From the NCBI RefSeq assembly GCF_018982945.1, contig NZ_JABRXE010000004.1:1-64000 (forward strand): a stretch of DNA of 64,000 nt. Direction: 5' to 3'. Positions 8,070 to 17,792 of the stretch are shown piece after piece. Both the position numbers and the translations under genes were made by a program. This stretch comes from Anaerostipes faecalis. Lineage in GTDB: Bacteria; Bacillota; Clostridia; Lachnospirales; Lachnospiraceae. The notes beneath the pieces are model-generated. The model had not been told where the DNA came from. It worked only from the letters and a program-made list of their open reading frames with translations, and did no database searches. Every line of letters begins with the position of its first letter. Position 1 is the first letter of the stretch.

Positions 8070-8948
8070 ATGGAGAAAGTTAGATTAAATTCTCAGTGCA
8101 TTCGTTGTTTGGTGAAGAAACAGATGGAAAATTTTGATAATAATATAGCTGAGAATCAAAAGGTTCAATATATGCAGGAAGTTTTAAAGATTATTGCACA
8201 GGCAGGACCGTCAGAAGGAGGGCCCGTGATTTCGGGACGTATTTTTGAACTGCAAAAGAGAATGTTTGGAGAGAAGGTTGATTATAAACCGATTAAACAC
8301 CGATACAACCAGATGATGCTGGATATGGAATATGAAATCAGTCAGAAAATAGAAAATTCTGAAGATACGCTGAAGCAGGCACTGAAATATGCAATGACTG
8401 GAAATTACATTGATTTTGGAGCTTTGTCCAATGTAGATAATGAAAAACTGATGGAACTTTTGGAACAGGCGGGAAAAAATGCAGTCAGCCAGGAAGAGTA
8501 TCAAGCCTTAAGGGAAGATCTGAAACGGGGAGGAAAACTGGTATATCTGACAGATAACTGTGGTGAAGTTGTGTTGGACAAGCTATTGATAAAACAGTTG
8601 AAAAAGGAGTATCCGGATCTTGATATTACGGTAATTGTAAGAGGTCAGGAAGTGTTAAATGATGCAACCATGGAAGATGCGAAGCAAATCGGAATGACAG
8701 ATATTGTAAAAGTTATAGGAAATGGATCTGATATTGCAGGAACTTATGAGGAAGAAATTTCACAGGAAGCATTGGATATGATAAATCAGGCAGATGTGAT
8801 CATTGCCAAAGGACAGGGAAACTTTGAGACTTTGTGGGGATGCGGTAGAAATATTTACTATATGTTCCTGTGTAAATGTGAGCTGTTTACCGAAAGGTTT
8901 GGAGTGAATCTTTTAGAAGGGGTTCTGATAAATGACAAAAATTGCTAG
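8070..8948 (+). CDS. DUF89 / ARMT1-like metal-dependent phosphatase
   Basis: 292 residues. An N-terminal Cys pair (CIRCLVKKQ) leads into a helical region, then the DUF89 core: LVYLTDNCGEVVLDKLLI with metal-binding Asp/Asn, VIVRGQEVLNDATMEDA, and IIAKGQGNFETLWG near the end. DUF89 proteins are proposed damage-control phosphatases that hydrolyse unwanted sugar or cofactor phosphates. The shorter bacterial form with N-terminal cysteines matches subfamily I. The start at 8070 has a GAAGGAG site. It appears monocistronic. The natural substrate cannot be inferred here. Confidence 0.88.
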   Translation: MEKVRLNSQCIRCLVKKQMENFDNNIAENQKVQYMQEVLKIIAQAGPSEGGPVISGRIFELQKRMFGEKVDYKPIKHRYNQMMLDMEYEISQKIENSEDTLKQALKYAMTGNYIDFGALSNVDNEKLMELLEQAGKNAVSQEEYQALREDLKRGGKLVYLTDNCGEVVLDKLLIKQLKKEYPDLDITVIVRGQEVLNDATMEDAKQIGMTDIVKVIGNGSDIAGTYEEEISQEALDMINQADVIIAKGQGNFETLWGCGRNIYYMFLCKCELFTERFGVNLLEGVLINDKNC

Positions 8949-9093
8949 TTAAGAATTAACTCCAAGGAGAACAGACAATGAAGATAAATTTCAGAATTAT
9001 CTTCCGATTTAGATAAAAAGTGCTATAATGATAAGAAAAATCTACCAAGACCTGATGATTGGGTTGATAGGATATATGGAAGGTGAGTAGAAA

Positions 9094-10401
9094 ATGTACA
9101 ATATAGTTTCAAAGTTATTAATTTATGGAGATATGGACAAAGATTCTATTTTAATGGAATTAAGTGATATATTTCGCTGCATGGATGAAGGAACTGAGAG
9201 TAAAGATATTCTGACGACCAGAGTATTTAAGCAGATTAAGAGAATTTTACAGGTGGCAACAGATTATGCCTTCGACAAAAATTTATGGCATAATTATCTG
9301 ACATTTTTACTGATTACCAATGAGAATCCTTTTAGTATTACATGTGAAAAGGTTGGAGCAAGTGAGGGAAGTGTAAATCATTTTGCCAAAAATGATTTTA
9401 AGGCATTTAAAGAACTGTTTGATTTTGATTTCAGTAAAATTGAAGAGAATCTTGGAATCGATTGTTTTAGCAGGATTTCTGACTATAAGGCTATTGGTAA
9501 ACCTGAATTAATGTATAACAAAAATGTAAGTGAGAAAGTCCGTGCTTTAAGTGAAAAACTGGAAGCCACTAAAGATGAAAATGAGTTTTTTGATGTGGTA
9601 ACTGATTTTTATAAAGCCTATGGTGTTGGCATGTTTGGGCTTAATAAGGCATTTCGTATTGAAGAGACAGGTGATGGAGACATCCGCTTCCGTGCAATCA
9701 ATAATATGGACAAAGTTGTGCTGGATGACCTGGTTGGATATGAAATCCAGAAGAAGAAGCTGGTGGACAATACAGAAGCCTTTGTTCAGGGGAAAAAGGC
9801 AAACAATGCTTTGCTTTTTGGAGACAGCGGTACAGGAAAATCCACAAGTATCAAGGCTATTGTTAATGAATACTATGACCAGGGTCTGCGTATGATTGAG
9901 ATTTATAAGCATCAATTTAAGGATTTGTCCAATGTGATTGCCAAGATTAAAAATCGTAATTACCGTTTTATTATCTATATGGATGATTTGTCTTTTGAAG
10001 AGTTTGAAATTGAGTATAAATTCCTGAAAGCTGTTATCGAAGGAGGAGTGGAAACAAAACCGGAGAATATTCTGATTTATGCAACTTCTAACCGTCGTCA
10101 TCTGATCAAGGAAACATGGAATGATAGAAATGATGTGGAAAATAGCAATGGAATGCACAGATCTGATACTATGGAAGAAAAGTTATCTCTGGTAAATCGT
10201 TTTGGAGTAACCATTAATTATTCTAAGCCAAGCCAGAAAGAATATTTTAATATTGTTATTCAGCTGGCAAGAAAAGCAGGAATTACTATGTCAGATGATG
10301 ATTTATGCAAAGAAGCAAATAAATGGGAATTAAGTCATGGGGGAATTTCAGGAAGAACTGCACAGCAGTTTATCAATTATCTGTTAGGAGTGCAGGATTA
10401 A
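9094..10401 (+). CDS. DUF815 family AAA-type ATPase
   Basis: 435 residues. Residues 1-200 are a helical region without recognised motifs. A P-loop [12 protein letters not shown] lies near 240-251, followed by a Walker B-like [10 protein letters not shown] and a sensor region [15 protein letters not shown], then a helical lid ending [14 protein letters not shown]. This is the DUF815 arrangement (an uncharacterised AAA+ relative). The GTGAG before the ATG is a moderate RBS. It stands alone and is followed by a terminator. Cellular role unknown. Confidence 0.88.
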   Translation: MYNIVSKLLIYGDMDKDSILMELSDIFRCMDEGTESKDILTTRVFKQIKRILQVATDYAFDKNLWHNYLTFLLITNENPFSITCEKVGASEGSVNHFAKNDFKAFKELFDFDFSKIEENLGIDCFSRISDYKAIGKPELMYNKNVSEKVRALSEKLEATKDENEFFDVVTDFYKAYGVGMFGLNKAFRIEETGDGDIRFRAINNMDKVVLDDLVGYEIQKKKLVDNTEAFVQGKKANNALLFGDSGTGKSTSIKAIVNEYYDQGLRMIEIYKHQFKDLSNVIAKIKNRNYRFIIYMDDLSFEEFEIEYKFLKAVIEGGVETKPENILIYATSNRRHLIKETWNDRNDVENSNGMHRSDTMEEKLSLVNRFGVTINYSKPSQKEYFNIVIQLARKAGITMSDDDLCKEANKWELSHGGISGRTAQQFINYLLGVQD

Positions 10402-10448
10402 ATTCTGAAAATAAAAATTTGTAATGCTTTCATAAAATTAGGTAAAAA

Positions 10449-10481
10449 GGAAGAATCTCAAGGGGAAGGTTCTTTCTTTTT
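10449..10481 (+). terminator. Terminator after the DUF815 gene
   Basis: GGAAGAATCT pairs with AGGTTCTTTC (two G-U pairs) around an 8-base loop, followed by TTTTTC. Confidence 0.6.
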
Positions 10482-10555
10482 CTCATTTCATAGGGTATAC
10501 TAGTTCTTGTATAACAGAAAATAATTAAAATTACAGATAGAAAGAGAGAAAACAT

Positions 10556-11416
10556 ATGTGGGTAGCAGATCAATGGAAAGATTATGAAGTACTGGACACC
10601 TCAAATGGTGAAAAGCTGGAAAGATGGGGAGATTATTATCTTGTTCGTCCCGACCCGCAGGTTTTATGGACAACACAAAAAAAATTAAGACAATGGAAGA
10701 AGCCTAATGGACATTATCACAGAAGTAATAAAGGCGGCGGTCAGTGGGAGTTTTTTGATCTTCCAAAAACATGGGATATTCAGTATAAAGATTTGAAGTT
10801 CCATCTTCAGCCATTTAGCTTTAAACATACTGGATTGTTTCCGGAACAGGCAGTAAACTGGGACTGGTTTTCTGATAAAATCAGAAATGCAGGAAGACCG
10901 GTAAAAGTATTGAACTTATTTGCTTATACCGGCGGTGCAACTCTGGCGGCAGCAAATGCAGGAGCAGCAGTCACCCATGTGGATGCTTCCAAAGGCATGG
11001 TAAACTGGGCGAAAGAAAATGCTCAGTTATCAGGATTAAGAGAAAGACCAATTCGCTGGCTTGTGGATGACTGTGTGAAATTCGTCGAACGGGAAATTCG
11101 ACGTGGAAATCACTATGACGGGATTATCATGGATCCACCTTCTTATGGAAGAGGACCAAAAGGAGAAATCTGGAAGATAGAGGAGAAAATTTATCCTTTT
11201 GTACAGCTTTGTACTAAAATTTTATCAGATGATCCATTGTTTTTCCTGATCAATTCATATACAACAGGACTTCAGCCGGCAGTACTGACTTATATGCTGG
11301 AGACAGAAGTAAGATCAAAATTCGGTGGTAAAGTCATGTCTGATGAAATCGGACTTCCAGTCAGTTCCAACGGGCTTGTTTTGCCATGTGGAGCTTCAGG
11401 AAGATGGGAAAAATAA
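10556..11416 (+). CDS. Class I SAM-dependent methyltransferase, RlmI/RlmK-like
   Basis: 286 residues. The Rossmann core is visible: VLNLFAYTGGATLAAANAGA (SAM-binding glycine loop), THVDASKGMVNWAKENA (acidic loop), and IIMDPPSYGRG, the catalytic (N/D)PP(Y/F) motif of base methyltransferases. It resembles the catalytic half of RlmI-type 23S rRNA cytosine methyltransferases but has no PUA domain at the N-terminus. The substrate is therefore uncertain; rRNA is the best guess. The start at 10556 follows AGAGAG. Confidence 0.85.
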   Translation: MWVADQWKDYEVLDTSNGEKLERWGDYYLVRPDPQVLWTTQKKLRQWKKPNGHYHRSNKGGGQWEFFDLPKTWDIQYKDLKFHLQPFSFKHTGLFPEQAVNWDWFSDKIRNAGRPVKVLNLFAYTGGATLAAANAGAAVTHVDASKGMVNWAKENAQLSGLRERPIRWLVDDCVKFVEREIRRGNHYDGIIMDPPSYGRGPKGEIWKIEEKIYPFVQLCTKILSDDPLFFLINSYTTGLQPAVLTYMLETEVRSKFGGKVMSDEIGLPVSSNGLVLPCGASGRWEK

Positions 11417-11473
11417 CGAAGATTACAGAAATCTTAAGTTTTACTAAATTTTTTTATAATCTAAAAAAAACAA

Positions 11474-11501
11474 TTGAATTTTTTGTCGGATTGTTTATAA
11501 T
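11474..11501 (+). promoter_or_regulatory. Promoter for mreB
   Basis: TTGAAT (11474-11479) and TATAAT (11496-11501) with a 16-base spacer, 70 bases before the mreB start. Confidence 0.6.
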
Positions 11502-11571
11502 TAAGAGAGTATGTATACGAATAATCAATCATTAACATAATAATAAAAAATTGAAAGGGGAATTTGTTACC

Positions 11572-12576
11572 ATGGCATCAGGAACAGATATTGGAATTGA
11601 CTTAGGAACAGCCAGCGTCTTAGTATATGTTAAAGGTAAAGGCGTTGTTTTAAAAGAGCCTTCAGTTGTGGCTTTTGATAGAGATACAAACAAAATTAAA
11701 GCAATCGGAGAAGAAGCACGTTTAATGCTTGGAAGAACACCGGGAAATATTGTGGCAGTTCGTCCGCTGAGACAGGGTGTTATCTCTGATTATACAGTTA
11801 CAGAGAAGATGTTAAGCTACTTTATTAATCGTGCAATAGGCAAATCATTATTTGGAAGAAAGCCTCGCATCAGTGTCTGTGTTCCAAGTGGAGCAACAGA
11901 AGTTGAGAAGAAGGCAGTTGAAGATGCAACTTACCAGGCAGGAGCCAGAGATGTATCTATTATTGAAGAACCGGTTGCAGCAGCAATTGGAGCAGGAATC
12001 GATATTTCCAAACCATGTGGAAATATGATCGTAGATATCGGGGGAGGAACTTCTGATATTGCTGTTATTTCTCTTGGAGGAGTTGTTGTAAGTAATTCTA
12101 TCAAGATCGCAGGAGATGATTTTGATGAAGCTATTGTTCGTTTTATGCGTAAAAAGCATAATCTGTTAATTGGAGAACGTACGGCTGAAGAGATTAAGAT
12201 TAATGTAGGTACAGTATTTAAACGTCCTGAAAATCTTACAATGGATGTACGTGGACGTAATCTGGTAACAGGATTACCTAAGACTGTCACTGTAACTTCT
12301 GAAGAAACAGAAGAAGCCTTAAGAGAACCTGCATACCAGATCGTTGATGCAGTTCATAACGTTCTGGAGAGAACTCCACCTGAACTGGCAGCAGATATTT
12401 CTGACAGAGGAATTGTATTGACAGGAGGAGGATCACTGATCCAGGGTCTGGAAGAGCTGATTGAAGAAAAGACAGGTATCAATACAATGACTGCAGAAGA
12501 TCCGTTAACAGCTGTAGCGATCGGTACAGGAAAATTTATTGAATTTCTTGCCGGAGAAGACGATAAACGTAAATAA
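11572..12576 (+). CDS. mreB: Rod-shape determining protein MreB/Mbl family
   Basis: 334 residues of the bacterial actin family, which polymerises under the membrane and directs lateral cell-wall synthesis. Signatures are DIGIDLGTASVLVYVKGKG (phosphate 1), IIEEPVAAAIGAG, VDIGGGTSDIAVISLGG (phosphate 2) and GIVLTGGGSLIQGLEE (adenosine). The ATG at 11572 is chosen over the TTG at 11551, which lies inside the AAAGGGG ribosome site. It stands alone, not next to mreCD, which fits a second MreB paralogue (Mbl type) rather than the classical operon. Confidence 0.94.
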   Translation: MASGTDIGIDLGTASVLVYVKGKGVVLKEPSVVAFDRDTNKIKAIGEEARLMLGRTPGNIVAVRPLRQGVISDYTVTEKMLSYFINRAIGKSLFGRKPRISVCVPSGATEVEKKAVEDATYQAGARDVSIIEEPVAAAIGAGIDISKPCGNMIVDIGGGTSDIAVISLGGVVVSNSIKIAGDDFDEAIVRFMRKKHNLLIGERTAEEIKINVGTVFKRPENLTMDVRGRNLVTGLPKTVTVTSEETEEALREPAYQIVDAVHNVLERTPPELAADISDRGIVLTGGGSLIQGLEELIEEKTGINTMTAEDPLTAVAIGTGKFIEFLAGEDDKRK

Positions 12577-12595
12577 TAAGTGTTAAATTAAAAAC

Positions 12596-12637
12596 AAAGC
12601 GGACAAGTGCCTCATGATACTTGTCCGCTTTATTTTT
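12596..12637 (+). terminator. Terminator after mreB
   Basis: AAAGCGGACAAG pairs with CTTGTCCGCTTT, 12 perfect pairs, followed by TATTTTTC. Confidence 0.9.
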
Positions 12638-12720
12638 CTTCGGGAAATCTTATAAAAGCTCCTTAAGAAAAAATACTCCGTGCAGCATGCAATCAGATAC
12701 GTATGGAAAGAGAGGACTGA

Positions 12721-14979
12721 ATGGAACATCTGGAAGGATATGTTGATCATATTAGATTTCGAAATGAAAATAATGGATATACGGTGTTAAGTCTTGATGT
12801 GGAGGATGATGAGGAAACTGTAGTTGGATTGTTCCCTTTTTTGAATGAAGGGGAATATATTTCTATGGAAGGGGAATATGTTGATCATCCGGTTCATGGA
12901 CCTCAGTTTCAGATGAAAACTTATGAAATTACGGCACCTGATGATATACATAGTATGGAACGATATCTGGGTTCCGGTGCTATTAAAGGTGTTGGACCGG
13001 CAACAGCTAAAAAAATTGTAAAAAAATTTAAGATGGATACTTTCAGGATTATAGAAGAAGAACCGGAAAGATTGGCAGAAATCAAAGGAATTACAGATAA
13101 AAAAGCTCAAATGATTGCTGTGGAATTTAATGAAAAACAGGAAATGCGTCACGCCATGATGTTTTTATCCGGATATGGAATTAACAATAATCTTGCAGTT
13201 AAAATCTACAAAGAATATGGAGACCATCTTTATACCATTATTCAGGAAAATCCATATCGAATGACAGATGATATTGCAGGTGTGGGATTTAAGATTGCAG
13301 ATGAAATTGCTAAAAAAGTAGGTATTGGAAGTGACTCTGATTACCGAATCATATCTGGAATATTCTATACATTGATGCAGGCATTAAATGAAGGCCATAT
13401 ATATCTTCCAAAACATATTTTGTGCAGAAATGCAGCATATATTCTTGGAGTGAGGGAAGAAGCCATTGAAGAACATTTACTGGGGATGATGATTGACAAA
13501 AAAATTGTAATCGTTGAGGAAGAAGAGATTAGAATTTATGGAGCTGCTCAATATCACATGGAAGTAAATACAGCAAGAATGCTGTGTGATCTGAATCTTC
13601 ATTATGATGTTTCTGTTTCAGAGATTGAAACGATGATTGCAGGCATTGAAGAGGCCGAGCAGATTACATTTGCCAATAAGCAAAAAGAGGCAATTGAAGC
13701 TATTGCCAGCCACAGTATCGTGATTTTAACCGGTGGTCCGGGAACTGGAAAGACAACTACGATCAATGGTATGATTCAGTATTTTGAAAGGGAAGGTCTT
13801 GATATCCGTCTGGCGGCACCAACCGGAAGGGCTGCAAAGCGTATGACAGAAGCTACAGGATATGAAGCTATGACCATTCACAGATTGCTGGAGATTAATG
13901 GAGAGGCTGAAAGAGATCTGAATCATGGTGGAATGCCCTTTGAGCGTAACAGTGCCAATCCTCTGGAAACAGATGTGGTTATCATTGATGAAATGTCTAT
14001 GGTAGATTTATATCTGATGAATGCACTTTTGCAGGCAATGGTTCCGGGGACCAGACTGGTGATGGTAGGAGATGCTAATCAGCTTCCATCTATTGGTGCG
14101 GGAAACGTGTTAAAGGATATGATATCTTCCAAAGAATTTAAGGTAGTAGAACTAAATCAGATCTTCCGTCAGGAAGAAGGAAGTCATATTGTAAGAAATG
14201 CTCATTTAATCCATCAGGGAAGAACGGTAGAGCTTGATAATAAAAGCAGAGACTTTTTCTTTCTTCAGAGGAATTCTGTTCAGGATGTATTGGGAGTTCT
14301 TGTCTATCTTGTCAGAGATAAGCTTCCGGCATATGTCAATGCCGAGCCATATGATATTCAGATTCTTACTCCTATGCGAAAAGGTGAACTGGGAGTCGAA
14401 AGACTAAATCAGGTTATGCAGCAGTATCTGAATCCTCCAGACAAGGAAAAGAAAGAAAAGGATACATCTTTTGGAGTTTTTCGTGAAGGTGATAAAGTGA
14501 TGCAGATTAAAAACAATTACCAGCAGGAATGGGAAATCCGAAATAAAAAAGGGTTTACTGTGGATAAAGGAGTTGGTGTGTTTAACGGGGATATTGGAAT
14601 TATTACGGAAATTAATGATTTTACAGAAAAAGTAACGGTAGTATTTGATGATACAAGGGAGGTTCAGTACGGCTATGCATCGCTGGATGAACTGGAACTT
14701 GCTTATGCTATTACGATACATAAATCTCAGGGAAGCGAGTATCCGGCGGTAGTAATGCCTCTTTTAACAGGACCAAGAGTACTGTTTCACAGAAATCTGC
14801 TGTATACAGGAGTTACCAGAGCAAGAAACTGTCTGACGATTGTTGGAGATAGAGGAACGTTGTTTTCAATGATTCAGAATGTAAATGAACAAAGACGATA
14901 TTCTACACTGACAAAACGGATTCAGGAAATAGCCGGCGAATCAGAAGAAAATCCGTTTGACGAAGGGTGGATAGAATAG
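12721..14979 (+). CDS. recD2: ATP-dependent DNA helicase RecD2
   Basis: 752 residues, the usual length of RecD-like helicases lacking RecBC. The N-terminal domain begins MEHLEGYVDHIRFRNENNGY, helix-hairpin-helix repeats follow (GSGAIKGVGPATAKKIVKKF), and the SF1B motor has Walker A ILTGGPGTGKTTT near 337-349, motif II VVIIDEMSMVD, GDANQLPSIGAG and a C-terminal AYAITIHKSQGSEYPAVVMP. It unwinds DNA 5' to 3' and acts in repair and fork maintenance. The start follows AGAGAGGACTGA. A terminator hairpin follows. Confidence 0.95.
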   Translation: MEHLEGYVDHIRFRNENNGYTVLSLDVEDDEETVVGLFPFLNEGEYISMEGEYVDHPVHGPQFQMKTYEITAPDDIHSMERYLGSGAIKGVGPATAKKIVKKFKMDTFRIIEEEPERLAEIKGITDKKAQMIAVEFNEKQEMRHAMMFLSGYGINNNLAVKIYKEYGDHLYTIIQENPYRMTDDIAGVGFKIADEIAKKVGIGSDSDYRIISGIFYTLMQALNEGHIYLPKHILCRNAAYILGVREEAIEEHLLGMMIDKKIVIVEEEEIRIYGAAQYHMEVNTARMLCDLNLHYDVSVSEIETMIAGIEEAEQITFANKQKEAIEAIASHSIVILTGGPGTGKTTTINGMIQYFEREGLDIRLAAPTGRAAKRMTEATGYEAMTIHRLLEINGEAERDLNHGGMPFERNSANPLETDVVIIDEMSMVDLYLMNALLQAMVPGTRLVMVGDANQLPSIGAGNVLKDMISSKEFKVVELNQIFRQEEGSHIVRNAHLIHQGRTVELDNKSRDFFFLQRNSVQDVLGVLVYLVRDKLPAYVNAEPYDIQILTPMRKGELGVERLNQVMQQYLNPPDKEKKEKDTSFGVFREGDKVMQIKNNYQQEWEIRNKKGFTVDKGVGVFNGDIGIITEINDFTEKVTVVFDDTREVQYGYASLDELELAYAITIHKSQGSEYPAVVMPLLTGPRVLFHRNLLYTGVTRARNCLTIVGDRGTLFSMIQNVNEQRRYSTLTKRIQEIAGESEENPFDEGWIE

Positions 14980-15013
14980 AATAAAGTTTTTTCATAAAAT
15001 AAAAAAATTAGCT

Positions 15014-15044
15014 AAAACCGTCATCTTTTAGAGGACGGTTTTTC
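15014..15044 (+). terminator. Terminator after recD2
   Basis: AAAACCGTC and GACGGTTTTT flank an 11-base loop and end in a T-run. Confidence 0.8.
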
Positions 15045-15102
15045 TTGTTTCATAAATAAGTCCTTGATACACTAAAATACGAAGAAAGCAAGGAGGGGGC
15101 TT

Positions 15103-15636
15103 ATGAGAGAAAAGAAACGTATGATATCAGAAGCAGCCCGGGAATTGGGACTGGAAACTTATAATTTAAGAACCTGGGAAGATGAATTTGGGCTGATGAT
15201 TCCACGAAATGAAAAAGGATACCGATGCTATGGAGATAAAGAAATCCAGACATTCCAGATAATTCGAAATATGAAAAATGAAGGTATTGATACAGAACAG
15301 ATCAGGAAAAAGCTATTAGGGAATATTATTCCTTTTCCAAAGGAAACTCAGGTGGGAGTATCGGATAAAATGGCGCAGTTTCAGGATGTAATGGTGAAGA
15401 TCATGGGACAGGCTCTTAGAGAGCAAAAAGGTTTTCTGGAGAAAGAAATAGGAGATCAGGTTTCTCAAAAAATTTCAAAAGAGATAGATTATCAGTTCAG
15501 ACTGAGAGAAGAACAGCAGGAAAAGCATTTCCAGAAATTAGATGAACTGATTCGAATACAGCAAAAAACAAGAGAAGAAATTGCGGCTTCCAAAGAAAAG
15601 AAAAAATTCTTTCGACGTAGAAGAAAAGAAAGATAA
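15103..15636 (+). CDS. MerR-like helix-turn-helix protein with coiled-coil tail
   Basis: 177 residues. The N-terminal 70 residues have a MerR-type winged HTH: ISEAARELGLETYNLRTWED, then NEKGYRCYGDKEIQTFQIIR and MKNEGIDTEQIRKKLLG. The remainder is a charged helical region, rich in Gln, Glu and Lys, ending in a very basic KKKFFRRRRKER. The basic C-terminus might contact nucleic acid or membrane. No effector domain is recognisable. It has an AAGGAGG site and is followed closely by ribokinase; whether they form an operon is unclear. Confidence 0.8.
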   Translation: MREKKRMISEAARELGLETYNLRTWEDEFGLMIPRNEKGYRCYGDKEIQTFQIIRNMKNEGIDTEQIRKKLLGNIIPFPKETQVGVSDKMAQFQDVMVKIMGQALREQKGFLEKEIGDQVSQKISKEIDYQFRLREEQQEKHFQKLDELIRIQQKTREEIAASKEKKKFFRRRRKER

Positions 15637-15716
15637 GATTGTATTTCTACAAGAACAATATTATAATGAATTCAGAAACAGAGTGTATTTCAAACAGCAT
15701 AAGTGAGGAATTGATT

Positions 15717-16682
15717 ATGGGTAAAAGACCAAAGATATTAGTTGTGGGAAGCTTTGTTATGGATCAGATTGTCACTACCAGAGTATTTCCACAGGAAGGT
15801 GAAACTGTCCTTGGGAAGACTTTTCATAAGGCACCTGGAGGGAAAGGAGCTAATCAGGCAGTACAAATGGCTCGTCTCGGTGCAGATGTTACGATGATAG
15901 GTAAATTAGGGAAAGATTCCAATGGAGAAGAACTTCTGGATGTATGTAAAAAAGCAGGGATAGACACTGGTAAAGTATTATTTGATGAGACTGAAGCATC
16001 AGGATGTGCCATGATTATTTTGGAGTTAATTCCTGGAGGAAGCACAAGGAATCGCATTATTGTTATTCCGGGATCCAATATGACCATAAAACCGGAGGAG
16101 ATTGCTTTTCTTGAAGATGAGATCGAACAATATGATCTTGTTTTGCTACAGCATGAGATTCCTATGGAGGTTAATGAAAAAGTTGCTTCATATGCCCATG
16201 CGAAGGGGGTACCGGTGATGCTGAATCCGGCCCCGGCAGCACAGCTGTCAAAAGAGTTTATTGCAAATCTGACATATATTTCTCCAAATGAACATGAAGC
16301 TGCGGCTATGACAGGAATAAAGATACATAGAGATAAAGGAGTATTTAATCTGGAGGAAGCAAAAGTTGCTGCTTTAGTATTAAGAGGTTTTGGTGTTGAT
16401 AATGTTGTTATAACGTTGGGAGAATCGGGAGTTCTGATGGACACTCCCCAAGGGATGATTTATAAACCGTCTGTTCCAGATGTGAATGTAGTAGATCCTA
16501 CAGCTGCAGGAGATTCTTTTGTTGGAGCGTTTTGTACGAGAATATGTATGGGAGATAGTTTTGGTGAAGCATTGACTTTCGCAAATCATACGGCGGCACT
16601 TACAGTATCTAAAATGGGGGCTATGCCATCGCTTCCTCACCTTGATGAAGTGGAAGAATATATTCGATCAAAAAAAGATTAA
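15717..16682 (+). CDS. rbsK: Ribokinase
   Basis: 321 residues of the PfkB family; phosphorylates ribose at O5 for the pentose phosphate pathway. Signatures are FHKAPGGKGANQAVQMARLG near the N-terminus, LNPAPAA, and the C-terminal VDPTAAGDSFVGAF with the catalytic aspartate and anion hole. An upstream TTG frame from 15639 adds 26 unrelated residues; ATG 15717 is preceded by GTGAGGA and matches usual ribokinase N-termini. No rbs transporter lies nearby. The hairpin pair downstream closes the unit. Confidence 0.93.
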   Translation: MGKRPKILVVGSFVMDQIVTTRVFPQEGETVLGKTFHKAPGGKGANQAVQMARLGADVTMIGKLGKDSNGEELLDVCKKAGIDTGKVLFDETEASGCAMIILELIPGGSTRNRIIVIPGSNMTIKPEEIAFLEDEIEQYDLVLLQHEIPMEVNEKVASYAHAKGVPVMLNPAPAAQLSKEFIANLTYISPNEHEAAAMTGIKIHRDKGVFNLEEAKVAALVLRGFGVDNVVITLGESGVLMDTPQGMIYKPSVPDVNVVDPTAAGDSFVGAFCTRICMGDSFGEALTFANHTAALTVSKMGAMPSLPHLDEVEEYIRSKKD

Positions 16683-16716
16683 TAGTTGTAGATTTCCTGT
16701 ATTCCTCAATCATGAG

Positions 16717-16747
16717 AGACTTGCTCCGCTTTAGTGTAGCAAGGTCT
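16717..16747 (+). repeat. Hairpin of unclear role after rbsK
   Basis: AGACTTGCT and AGCAAGGTCT form a stem around CCGCTTTAGTGT. No T-run follows directly. The loop's CTCCGC is reminiscent of the loops in the dispersed repeats described elsewhere in the window. Confidence 0.45.
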
Positions 16748-16761
16748 TTCCTAATAAAATA

Positions 16762-16793
16762 AAAAAAGAGATGCAATAGTGCATCTCTTTTTT
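16762..16793. terminator. Bidirectional terminator between rbsK and ferredoxin
   Basis: AAAAAGAGATGCA and TGCATCTCTTTTT flank an ATAG loop; the structure works for both convergent genes. Confidence 0.85.
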
Positions 16794-16808
16794 ATGTACG
16801 TTTCTGGA

Positions 16809-16979
16809 TTATTCCTGGCTGATAGCACCAGCTGGACATCCATCTGCACAAGCACCACAATCCATGCATGTATCTGCATCGATTACGTACTGTCCATCTC
16901 CTTCGCTGATAGCTCCTGCTGGGCAAGTTCCTTCACAAGCACCACAAGAAATACAAGCGTCTGAAATTACATATGCCAT
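16809..16979 (-). CDS. Small 2[4Fe-4S] ferredoxin
   Basis: 56 residues, MAYVISDACISCGACEGTCP at the N-terminus and a second half with DTCMDCGACADGCP. The two CxxCxxCxxxCP motifs bind two 4Fe-4S clusters, the classic clostridial ferredoxin that carries low-potential electrons between cytoplasmic oxidoreductases. I start at 16979, preceded by AAGGAGG; the frame extends to 17009 but with no site. Length is normal for the family. Confidence 0.96.
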   Translation of the reverse strand: MAYVISDACISCGACEGTCPAGAISEGDGQYVIDADTCMDCGACADGCPAGAISQE

Positions 16980-17191
16980 AGTTAAGTCCTCCTTATATAG
17001 TATAGTCAATTAAAACGGAAACCCGCTTAACTACATCTTATTTTAATATACTTAATCAAGAATATCAAGCAATTTGTTGTTTTTTTAACGATAATGTATT
17101 ATACTATAAACATTAGTCTTATAAAACTTCAAATGGAGAGTCTGTTTGTTGTTTTTTAAGTAAAAATATAAGTATATGGAGGAATTTTAGA

Positions 17192-17398
17192 ATGACAATT
17201 TCAAAAGATATGGTAATTGGTGATTTACTGGCAATTGATCAGAATTTTGCAGCTATTTTAATGAGATCCGGAATGGGATGTGTTGGATGCCCATCTGCAC
17301 AGGGAGAAACTTTAGAAGAAGCAGCATTTGTTCATGGAATGGATGTTGAAGAGCTTCTTGGAAAATTAAATGAATATGCAGCTACAAAAGAAGCATAG
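17192..17398 (+). CDS. DUF1858 domain protein
   Basis: 68 residues forming a single DUF1858 domain: VIGDLLAIDQNFAAILMRSG, then MGCVGCPSAQGETLEEAAFV and DVEELLGKLNEY. The MGCVGCPSA cysteine pair is typical of this family, which is related to the N-terminal domain of ScdA/YtfE-type and hybrid-cluster-associated proteins. A redox or metal role is likely but undefined. It has a TGGAGGA site. The 179-bp repeat begins 10 bases after its stop. Confidence 0.9.
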   Translation: MTISKDMVIGDLLAIDQNFAAILMRSGMGCVGCPSAQGETLEEAAFVHGMDVEELLGKLNEYAATKEA

Positions 17399-17407
17399 TC
17401 AAATCAT

Positions 17408-17586
17408 TATATCAGATGAGGGATGACTCCCGCCTCTGTAGGCGGTGAGCAACAATTATGTATCAGTGGCGGGTTTCAATCCCCCATCTGATATACGCTC
17501 CGCGAGGATGCGCAGGAATTCGGATTGGAAGTATGTCTGCTATGCAGACCCGAATTCCGCGCCAAGACTCGCGAGCGAGTCTTGAA
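17408..17586. repeat. 179-bp multi-hairpin repeat, copy A
   Basis: Identical by eye to 55710-55888. It has an outer inverted repeat (ATATCAGATG ... CATCTGATAT) around a CCGCCTCTGTAGGCGG hairpin, then GCGCAGGAATTCGG ... CCGAATTCCGCGC around GTCTGC-TAT-GCAGAC, then CAAGACTCGC-GA-GCGAGTCTTG. No ORF is present. It is more GC-rich than its surroundings and lies between the DUF1858 gene and its terminator. Confidence 0.9.
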
Positions 17587-17614
17587 TAACAGGAATATAA
17601 AGCTTATAAACAGA

Positions 17615-17658
17615 GAAGGGATTTCTATAAAAATAATATGGAAATTTCTTCTTTTTTT
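17615..17658 (+). terminator. Terminator downstream of repeat copy A
   Basis: GAAGGGATTTC pairs with GAAATTTCTTC (two G-U) around a 15-base loop, then TTTTTTT. It would end the DUF1858 transcript and include the repeat in its 3' region. Confidence 0.65.
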
Positions 17659-17792
17659 CTTGTAAAAAAAGGTTTGTTCAGCTGTTTCGTAAATATATAG
17701 TATACTGTTCAATTGTGTTAAAGAGGTAAAATATAATAAAAAAATCCACGGTTTTAGGCGGTTTTTATGAATTATTTATAAATTTTTAATAA

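Noticed and set aside
16779-16964. Plus-strand frame over the ferredoxin gene
   Set aside because: It is the Ser/Thr/Cys-rich antisense of a clear ferredoxin.
17408-17586. Repeat as CRISPR or tRNA-like gene
   Set aside because: There are no regularly spaced direct repeats, no cas genes, and the stems do not fit a cloverleaf.
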